Assembly: GCA_017893485.1 (NCBI GenBank)
Contig: CM030363.1
Location: 83,691,230-83,755,229, forward strand
Direction of reading: 5' to 3'
Length of the DNA: 64,000 nucleotides
Origin: Hemerocallis citrina
Taxonomy: Eukaryota; Streptophyta; Magnoliopsida; Asparagales; Asphodelaceae
The notes below the pieces were generated by a model. The model was given only the letters and a program-made list of their open reading frames with translations. It searched no databases and was not told the DNA's origin. The position numbers and the translations under genes were made by a program. This document shows, piece by piece, positions 55,441 to 64,000 of this stretch (positions within the stretch are counted from its first letter, which is position 1; the number at the start of each line of letters is the position of its first letter).

Positions 55441-58326
55441 TGTGTATTTCTGATTTTGTATCTCAGTGTAGCTTGGGTATTTGAGCGGAAAATCTTTGTG
55501 GACACTCTTGTATGTGTCTAAAATTGTGGTTTTAAATTCGCAATTTTTCGAGGCCGTTTGGTGTCTCGAAAAATTTGTAGAATGCAACGGGTCTGGAAGT
55601 TACAGTTGAAGCTGTCAGTGGTTGAGGACTTTAATGATCGAATTTGAGGAAATGGTTAGCTGGAGAGTTGTAGACTAGGGTTTTATCTTTCCAGAATGGG
55701 TAGTATCAAGCAATTCTGTATTGTGTGTTGGAAGTTATAGACGTTGCAAGATTAGCAACCTGTTGTTTAGACTAAACTTCAAGTTTAAGTTGACTCGGGA
55801 ACTTGAGTTTTATAAGAATTTGAGGGAGTCATCCACTAGAGGATTGCAGTGGATCTCCCAATCCTTCTAGAAATTCTAAGTGTGTTGGATTCCAATGAGC
55901 GTAGCTTGGGTCACAGCTACTGCTTTTTCTTGAACTATTTCATCGGACAATTGATGAGGAACCCTCTACATACCGCAGTATAGTGATCATGAGCTATTGG
56001 GTTTTTAATGATGTTTTTAGCATTTCATTTGGAACTTAGATAAGTTCCTGTGCTTAGTACTCATAGTGGACATGAGTGGGGTGGGATATAGCTCTGGTCA
56101 GTTTGTGTTTGGTGTCTGTCTATCAATGGTCGAAAATTGATGGTTATGTGTGTGCTTACCTTCATTTAAATTGTATTGCATCCTTGGGGTACCGTTGGAC
56201 CACTCGCTGAGGGTCACGGGCCGGGATTATTGGGTCACTGACCTGTAAAGGTATTGGGAATCAGTGGATGTGATTTCCGTGATGATTATTGTTTTGATAG
56301 ACCGGACAGGCTCGACATTGTAGATCGACATCGAGTTTGATTTAGGTAATAACTTGTTTTCAGTAAACTGCATTAATTAGGTTTTCCTTTATTGTTTCGC
56401 TCGAAGACCGAATTGGTGTTAGGGGTGATTCCCTATAACCTAACTCGTTCTGAGAGTTAGCACTAGGTGGTGATACTATGGGGTTGTCTCTTCCTATCAT
56501 TAGGGATACGTGTTGTGTGTACGTATCTTGCACTGTTGATTCTTGAAGTCCGTGGCAAGAACGGGATGGGATTTCCTGGCAGATAGGGGGATTAAACCTT
56601 CGAGGCCATCAAATCCATGCTGGTGGACACGAACGGGTCGTATGGGCTGCGGTCCTGTGAAATATGGCGCCATAGGTATGCTACGGTATATCTTTAAGTT
56701 CATCATGACTGTTGAATGGGATCCAGGCACATGCTGCTGGACACGAACGGGTCGTATGGGCTGCGGTCCTGTGAAATATGGCACCATAGGTATGCTGTGA
56801 TATACCTTTAAGTTCGTCACGATTGTTGAATGGGGTCCGGGCACATGCTGGTGGACACGAACGGGTCGTATGGGTGGCGGTCCTGTGAAATATGGCGTCA
56901 TAGGTATGCTGCGGTATATCTTTAAATTTGTCACGGCTGTTGAATAGGGTCCGGGCACATGCTGGTGGACACGAACGGGTCGTATGGACTGCAGTCCTGT
57001 GAAATACGGTGCCATAAGTATACTACGATATATCTTTAAGTTCGTCACGCCTGTTGAATGGGATCCGGGCACATGCTGGTGGACACGAACGGGTCATATG
57101 GGTTGCGGTCCTGTGAAATACGGTGCCATAGGGATGCTGCGGTATATCTTTAAGTTTGTCATGGCTGTTGAATGGGGTCCGTGCACATGCTGGTGGACAT
57201 GAACGGGTCATATGGGCTGCGGTCCTATGAAATACGGCGCCATAGGTATGTTGCGGTATATCTTTAAGTTCGTCACGGTTTTCGAGGAGGGTCCGATGTG
57301 ACAACTGTGGGTGACAATGGGGTAGCGCCCCGAATTATGTCTTTTATTTACACCTCCTCAACCATGTCATACTATCAGAAACAGGAAGTGGACCGAATTA
57401 GAATGCATTGCATAATAAGGGTGATCTGGGGCACATGTAGTATGGGATGCATGTGTGTCCAGAGTCTTGCTGACATTAGATTAAGTGCATCTGTTCTATA
57501 CTCTGTATTTTTGCATTAGACTCAGGTCATGGCATACACTAATACTAGAAAATCAAGATACACGTTTATTTTTCATTCAAGATGAATTGCGAGTGTGATA
57601 GTTGAAGTGTATAATGAGTGTGAAAGTGATGTATTGCGAGACGTGATGATATATGTTGTAAGAAATGAATGAATGCGATGTTATGTGATATGAGATTGGG
57701 AAAGAACATGTTTATGAATGAAGATGAGTACGAAAGAATATAAGTCGTGAGTCTGTAAATGCAAATGAATGGTAAATAAGGTGCAGTTTATGTGAAGGTA
57801 GAGTTATTTGGGAATGATTTCCAAACTAAAGATAAGTATGTTATGAGTGGGTATGGATATGCATATAGGGAATGACTCGGAGATAATTTGATGTGAATTC
57901 CCATTTATGACGTTTACATGTTCAGATTTCAAGTAAAGTTTGATTATCTTGGTATTCGTAAGTTCGTTCTATTTTACTTGTAAAGTTTAATTTATTTGCT
58001 TAATTAATAGATTATACTCACACTAGAAATGACTAACCCCTTAGTGTTTGGGGGGTTAGGGAGTCCCTGGACTACCCTAGATCCCCTACTGTTACAAGTC
58101 TTCAGCAGTGCAGAGGTAAGGTGTAGCTTCTGTGGAGTGGAGCTTTTATTTTAAAATTATTGTTTAAGTTTAATTATGTAAATAGTGAAATTTACGATTT
58201 AAATAGTATTTTAGATGTATAAGTACGTGGATGATGATGATGAGTATAGTGTGGAGTGGCATAATATGTTTTTGACCCGTACCTATCTCGTTGTGGAGTA
58301 CCGGGCCCTGTGGTATGTTTTATGAG
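55441..58326 (+). mobile_element. Long gypsy-type LTR fragment
   Basis: Shares landmarks with solo LTR 2 in the same order: GGTGTTAGGGGTGATTCCCT with CACTAGGTGGTG (56414; 22741 in LTR 2), a repeat block, and ATGTAGTATGGG.TGCATG (57434; 23223 in LTR 2). No TGTAATAY start and no GGGGCGTTACA end are seen. The right side is cut by CACTA element 2. No coding domain. Bases 57600-58300 show nothing else. Confidence 0.65.
56588..57300. repeat. 114-bp tandem array
   Basis: Six units around GGACACGAACGGGTCGTATG, at 56625, 56739, 56853, 56967, 57081 and 57195, exactly 114 bp apart. Each also has TATATCTTTAAGTTCGTCAC. As 114 is a multiple of three, long repetitive ORFs run through on both strands. They are not taken as genes. 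Confidence 0.93.
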
Positions 58327-58364
58327 CACTACAACACAGAACCTATTCCCTAGTGTTTTTTTAG

Positions 58365-58895
58365 ACCTTCACCGGTGTTTTTTTACGCCGGTGAAACATT
58401 CACCGGCGTTTATAAAAACGCCGGTGCAAATGCCGCCGAATCGAGCGTCGCGAAAAGATAGGCACATTCACCGGCGTTTTAACTGGACGCCGGTATATCT
58501 TTAAAATACACCGGCGGCCAGGCAAACGCCGGTATATGGCAATTTTTGGGTGCCGTTCTTTCCCCCAATATACATTCACCGGCGGTCACATACCGCCGGT
58601 ATATATATTTTCACCGGCGATTGTACAAATGCCGGGGAATGTGTAATATTTACCGGCGGTCGTAAAGCGCCGGTGTATGCTTGTTTCTAAGCGCCCTTCT
58701 CTCTCTACTTACAAACACCGGCATGTCATAAACTGTCGCCATATAGATATTCACCGGCGTTTTATAAAACGCCGGTATAGCTTAGGAGTGTTGCAACTTA
58801 CTGGTACACCCGCCTGTGTGGAAACACCTCTCTAACGAAATTTTCAGCTAAACAATTAGATACACCGGCGTTCTATGAAACGCCGGTGTATGCTC
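58365..58895. repeat. Subterminal repeats of CACTA element 2
   Basis: At least ten paired blocks such as TTCACCGGCGTTTATAAAAA / CGCCGGTG and ACACCGGCGTTCTATGAAAC / GCCGGTGT. Probable binding sites of the element's DNA-binding protein, by analogy with En/Spm. Bases 58900-59360 after them are AT-rich with nothing recognised. Confidence 0.85.
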
Positions 58896-59369
58896 GTTGG
58901 TTTTTCCAGCTCCAATTTTTCATTCGATTTCAATTCACAATTTCATTTAAAAAACCTGTAAACTAATTCACAACTGAATCAACCAATTTCAGGCATATTA
59001 ATGCGCAAATCACAACCAAACACAAGAATTAATTAAGATAATAAAGTTTCACACATAGTCCATTAATCGTCCAAATTCACCGCTTAATTAACATCATAAT
59101 TAACAAATACAGTAATTAACATCCCAAATATCTCAACAACTACTTAAAACAACAATACAGAACATAACAACAACAAGAACAATATAACAACAACAACTAG
59201 AGGCCGCCGACCACAGATCCATACCGCTCGAGTAGCTTCAGTGCTGATCAACAGAATTTCCTTGATCTGGGTGACTGCTCTATGAAAAAAAAAACAATAA
59301 TTTAGTTCAACAGTAAACCAAATATAAGAAAAATAAGTAAAATAAGAAGGGCTCATATCAAGTGTAGTT

Positions 59370-59760
59370 TTAGGGTTCTGTCATCGTGGAAGGAAACCAA
59401 ATATAGAAGCCAGAAATGGAAACAGAGAATGGTAGAGAATGAGGATACACCAGGCTAACATAACAGCATGTTCCTCATCTCTCTCATCCAATGGTAGAGA
59501 ATGAGGATACACCAGGCTAACATAGCGGCATTTTCCTCATCTCTCTCTCATCCCTGCTTTCTCTTCAGCAAACGCACATAAAGAGACATCAGCAACAACA
59601 GCAAGAGCGACAAGAACAACAACAATAATAATTTATTATAAACGAGATGTCTCTATATGGGTTTCCAGATCTCCACTCGAGCCCTCTCATTTTAATCACA
59701 GCCCAATTAAGAACATAGATGACAGCCACTAAACAATCCAATCACAACCCAATCAAAATT
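59370..59760. repeat. Dispersed repeat block in CACTA 2 (copies at 62630 and 63270)
   Basis: Contains TGTCATCGTGGAAGGAAA, AATGGTAGAGAATGAGGATA and GATGTCTCTATATGGGTTTC. Similar blocks lie at about 62630-62960 and 63270-63570. Within the first block a segment of about 65 bp (GGTAGAGAATGAGG...) is doubled. The blocks bracket the 247-bp array. Confidence 0.8.
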
Positions 59761-59789
59761 TGCCATCTTGGATCTTAAATCTTCAGATG

Positions 59790-62445
59790 CATGAATTCAG
59801 CTTCTTTAACAGTAAAAGATAATGAAAATGACAATCAAAATCATGCTAAGAAGGCAATCAGATGCATGAATTCCAGCTTCTTTCACAGTAAAAGAAAATG
59901 AAAATTTCCAGTATCTAAGCATATATGTTTCTCCATCAATTCATCATCCCAACTAAATCATGATGTTTGTGGCTACAAAAGAAAACTGCACAAGGTTTGT
60001 TCTCACCCAATTCTTGTATAGATTTGGAGGATTTTGGTATACAGCCAGCATCCTGTGGTTGACAGTTAACACATTTTGGGAAAAAAATCATGCTAAGAAG
60101 GAAATTAGATGCATGAATTCCAGCTTCTTTCACAGTAAAAGAAAATGAAAATTTCCAGTATATAAGCATATATGTTTCTCTATAAATTCTCCATCCCAAC
60201 TAAATCATGATGTCTGTGGCTACAAAAGAAAACTGCACAAGGTTTGTTCTCACCCAATTCTTGTACAGATTTGGAGGATTTTGGTATACAGCCAGCATCC
60301 TTAGTTGACGGTCAGCCCATTTTGGTAAAAAAATCATGCTAAGATGACAATAAGATGCATGAATTCAGCATCTTTGATAGTGAAAGAAAATGAAAATTTC
60401 CAGTATGTAAGCATATATGTTTCTCTATTAATTCTTCATCCCAAACTAAATCATGATGTTTGTTGCTACAAAAGAAAACAGCACAAGGTTTGTTCTCACC
60501 GAATTCTTGTACAGATTTGGAGGATTTTGGTATACAGCCAGCATCCTCTAGTTCACAGTTAACACATTTTGGGGAAAAAAATCATGCTAAGAAGGCAATC
60601 AGATGCATGAATTCCAGCTTCTTTCACAGTAAAAGAAAATGAAAATTTCCAGTATATAAGCATATATGTTTCTCTATAAACTCTTCATCCAAACTAAATC
60701 ATGATGTTTGTTGCTACAAAAGAAAACTGCACAAGGTTTGTTCTCACCCAATTCTTGTACAGATTTGGAGGATTTCGGTATACAGCCAGCATCCTGTGGT
60801 TGACAGTTAACACATTTTGGGAAAAAAATCATGCTAAGAAGGCAATCAGATGCATGAATTCCAGCTTCTTTCACAGTAAAAGAAAATGAAAATTTCCAGT
60901 ATATAAGCATATATGTTTCTCTATAAATTCTCCATCCCAACTAAATCATGAAGTTTGTGGCTACAAAAGAAAACTGCACAAGGTTTGTTCTCACCCAATT
61001 CTTGTACAGATTTGGAGGATTTTGGTATACAGCCAGCATCCTCTAGTTGACAATTAACACATTTTGGGAAAAAAATCATGCTAAGAAGGCAATCAGATGC
61101 ATGAATTCCAGCTTCTTTCACAGTAAAAGAAAATGAAAATTTCCAGTACATAAGCATATATGTTTCTCTATTAATTCTCCATCCCAACTAAATCATGATG
61201 TTTGGGGCTACAAAAGAAAACTGCACAAGGTTTGTTCTCACCCAATTCTTGTACAGATTTGGAGGATTTTGGTATACATACAGCATACTTAGTTGACAGT
61301 GAACCCATTTTGGTAAAAAAATCATGCTAAGATGCTAATCAGATGCATGAATTCAGCATCTTTGATAGTGAAAGAAAATGAAAATTTCCAGTAAGTAAGC
61401 ATATATGTTTCTCTATTAATTCTTCATCCCAAACTAAATTATGATGTTTGTTGCTACAAAAGAAAACTGCACAAGGTTTGTTGTCACCCAATTCTTGTAC
61501 AGATTGGGAGGATTTTGGTATACAGCCAGCATCCTTAGTTGACAGTTAACACATTTTGGTAAAAAAATCATGCTAAGAAGGCAATCAGATGCATGAATTC
61601 CAGCTTCTTTCACAGTAAAAGAAAATGAAAATTTCCAGTATATAAGCATATATGTTTCTCTATCAATTCATCATCCCAACTAAATCATGATGTTTGTGGC
61701 TGCAAAAGAAAACTGCACAAGGTTTGTTCTCACCCAATTCTTGTACAGATTTGGAGGATTTTGGTATACAGCCAGCATCCTCTAGTTGACAGTTAACACA
61801 TTTTGGGAAAAAAATCATGCTAAGAAGGCAATCAGATGCATGAATTCCAGCTTCTTTCACAGTAAAAGAAAATGAAAATTTCCAGTATATAAGCATATAT
61901 GTTTCTCTATAAATTCTTCATCCCAACTAAATCATGTTGTTTGTGGCTACAAAAGAAAACTGCACAAGGTTTGTTCTCACCCAATTCTTGTACACATTTG
62001 GAGGATTTTGGTATACAGCCAGCACCCTTAGTTGACAATCAACCCATTTTGGTAAAAAAAATCATGCTAAGATGACAATAAGATGCATGAATTCAGCATC
62101 TTTGATAGTGAAAGAAAATGAAAATTTCCAGTATGTAAGCATATATGTTTCTCTATTAATTCTTCATCCCAAACTAAATCCTGATGTTTGTTGCTACAAA
62201 AGAAAACTGCACAAGGTTTGTTCTCACCCGATTCTTGTACAGATTTGAAGGATTTTGGTATACAGCCAGCATCCTTAGTTGACAGTTAACACATTTTGGT
62301 AAAAAAATCATGCTAAGAAGGCAATCAGATGCATGAATTCCAGCTTCTTTCACAGTAAAAGGAAATGAAAATTTCCAGTATCTAAGCATATATGATTCTC
62401 CATCAATTCATCATCCCAACTAAATCATTGATGTTTGTGGCTCAA
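59790..62445. repeat. 247-bp tandem array in CACTA element 2
   Basis: Eleven units. The TGATGTTTGTGGCTAC site falls at 59961, 60208, 60454, 60702, 60949, 61196, 61442, 61688, 61935, 62182 and 62429. Two unit subtypes occur: CCAGCTTCTTTCACAGTAAA and CAGCATCTTTGATAGTGAAA. The second recurs about every third or fourth unit. An inverted partial unit lies at 62970-63170. The 60-90-residue ORFs along it are by-products. Confidence 0.93.
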
Positions 62446-63657
62446 AGAAGATTTTAGATTCAGGATGACAAATTTTGATTGGGCTTTGAATGGAGATTCT
62501 ATTCATAGATCGATTCTTCGGAGTCCAACTTTCTAAAGGAAATGCCATTTGGAAGTATGCGGGTACATGTTTGTTGGATAACCAAAACTCCCATTTTTTT
62601 TGAAGAAAAATAAGAATAGGGTTCATATCAAGTATAGTTTTAAGGACCTGTCATCGTGGAAGGAAAACAAATATAGAAGCCAGAAAGAGGAATGGTAGAG
62701 AATGAGGATACACCAGGCTAACATAGCGGCATTTTCCTCATCTCTCTCACATCCCTGCTTTCTCTTCAGCAAACGCACATAAAAAGACATCAGCAACAAT
62801 AGCAAGAGCGACAAGAACAACAATAATAATAAATTATTATGAATGAGATGTCTCTATATGGGTTTCCAGATCTCCACTCGAGCCCTCTCTTTCTAATCAC
62901 AGCCCAATTAAGAACACTTGTTGATAGTCACTAAAAAATCCAATCACAGCCCAATCAAAATTTGTGATCCTGGATCTACAAACATATATGCTTAGATACT
63001 GAAAATTTTCATTTTCTTTTACTGTTAAAGAAGCTGAATTCATGCATCTGATTGTCATTTTGGCATGATTTTTTACCAAAATGGGTTCACTGTCAACTAA
63101 GGATGCTAGCTGTATACCAAAATCCTCCAATTCTGTACAAGAATTAGGCTGAACAAACCTTGTGCAGGTCATAGAATGTCATCTAAGCATGCTATATGCC
63201 AAAGTGGGGTTGGTCATAGAATGCATGAACGACACGTATTAGTGTTTGAAGAACAATAAGAACAGGGCTCATATCAAGTGTAGTTTTACGGAATTGTCAT
63301 CGTGGAAGGAAACCAATTTAATATAGAAGCCATAAATGGAGCCAGAAGGAGGAATGGTAGAGAATGAGGATACACCAGGCTAACATAGCGGCATTTTCCT
63401 CAACTCTTTCTCATCCCTTCTTTCTCTTCAACACACGCACATAGCAAGAGGGGGTTGGTCCAACAATAATAATAGATTAGAATAAACGAGATGTCTCTAT
63501 ACGGGTTTCCAGATCTCCACTCGAGCACTTTCTTTCTAATCACAGCCCAATTAAGAAACATAGACGACAGCCACAATGCAGACTCACAAACACTAATACG
63601 TGTCTTTCATGCATTCAAAATTATAATATCTTCAAAATTACCAATTTAAAGACTTAC

Positions 63658-63792
63658 CAGTGGAATTATCCATGGGTTCCTTGCTATTACCACAATAAAG
63701 GATGAGAATTTGCTTGCATCTATCACCAACCGGTTGCCCGACAGTGGGCGGCGTGCTACCCTCTCCCTCCTCTGTTTGATTGCCATTATTAC
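63658..63792 (-). CDS. Candidate internal exon of a CACTA transposase-type gene
   Basis: Minus strand, 135 bp, bordered by an acceptor (TTGTTAATCCTAG before 63792) and a donor (GTAAGTC from 63657). Both ends are phase 1. It encodes NNGNQTEEGEGSTPPTVGQP followed by VGDRCKQILILYCGNSKEP. The GQPVGD box recalls the GQP(I/V)G box of plant En/Spm-type transposase-24 proteins, and the host element is a CACTA, but one exon is weak evidence. Flanking exons would lie left of 63657 and beyond the window. Confidence 0.4.
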
Positions 63793-64000
63793 CTAGGATT
63801 AACAAACCAACATAATTACAAAAAATTAAAAAAGTGAGATTTGTAACAAATTCAACTACAATGATAGTTTGATGCAAATGACACTAAGCATTGTTTAATG
63901 TAAATTACACCAAGCAGTAGAAAATAGAAAAATAATTAAACCAATTATTAAATTCACATACAACATGTTCGGAATTACAAGATATAATATTACAACAAGA

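Larger units (their letters stand above)
58327..64000. mobile_element. CACTA element 2, left part (runs off-window)
   Basis: Starts CACTACAACACAGAACCTAT; the first 12 bases are the same as in CACTA element 1. GAG precedes it (58324-58326), which would be the target-site duplication if repeated at the far end. Dense CACCGGCG palindromes follow, as in element 1. The matching right terminus is not in the window. Contents: 247-bp array, longer dispersed repeats and one candidate exon at 63658-63792. Confidence 0.85.

Noticed and set aside
56500..57304. Long ORF of 190 residues on the minus strand and partners
   Set aside because: The 114-bp unit is divisible by three, which keeps frames open by chance; repeat content only.
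59936..62389. Series of 60-88-residue ORFs (MGWRIYRETYMLIYWKFS type)
   Set aside because: Translation of the 247-bp tandem array.
59790..62445. CRISPR array
   Set aside because: Regular repeats, but units are 247 bp, contiguous and without unique spacers; the genome is a plant.

Overview
The window looks like a heterochromatic, repeat-packed stretch of a flowering-plant nuclear genome. The evidence is Ty1-copia, Ty3-gypsy (TAT and chromovirus type), L1-type LINE and CACTA elements of plant type, very long LTRs (4 to 5.6 kb), and pieces of chloroplast DNA (psbA, rpl14, 23S rRNA). I found no convincing host gene. Almost every open reading frame belongs to a decayed transposable element or is a by-product of a tandem or simple-sequence repeat.

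Layout. 1-672: 5' LTR and primer-binding site of a minus-strand gypsy element that runs off the left edge. 673-3153: microsatellites, a half MITE and a chromovirus-type LTR fragment. 3261-3948: a second, diverged copy of the first LTR. 3949-5140: low-complexity flank with a 133-bp duplication. 5141-25367: one Ty1-copia element blown up to 20 kb by nested insertions. Its 5' LTR holds two foldback MITEs. Its reverse transcriptase is split by a mosaic of plastid-like DNA. That DNA was itself split by a solo LTR (9529-16854), which was in turn split by a CACTA element (12795-16135). A second solo LTR (19347-23812) sits near the end of pol. 25453-32930: a full-length but mutated L1-type LINE on the minus strand, flanked by a 13-bp target-site duplication. 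32944-37796: short flank, two head-to-tail LTR 3' ends, and the 3' LTR plus integrase/chromodomain of a minus-strand chromovirus. 37797-55440: a TAT-type gypsy element (gag, protease, RT, RNase H, second RNase H, integrase), split within RT by a 5.6-kb solo LTR (41575-47170). It carries three tandem arrays and a decayed antisense gene with introns between integrase and 3' LTR. 55441-58326: an LTR fragment with a 114-bp array. 58327-64000: the left part of a second CACTA element with subterminal repeats, an 11-copy 247-bp array and one candidate transposase exon; it runs off the right edge.

Insertion boundaries are well supported. Three solo LTRs have perfect 5-bp target-site duplications (TAGAA, ATAAT, GTTCC). 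The first CACTA has a 3-bp one (GCA). The LINE has a poly-A tail and a 13-bp duplication. The copia has a 4-of-5 match (GTTGC/TTTGC). These give a relative order of events. No element looks able to move by itself: each coding region carries stops or frameshifts, and many stops in the TAT pol are CAG to TAG changes, as expected from deamination of methylated cytosine. The most unusual items are the antisense intron-containing gene in the TAT element, the plastid mosaic inside the copia RT, and a tRNA/SINE-like Pol III module inside the copia LTRs. Family names rest on motif recognition by eye; no database search was run.
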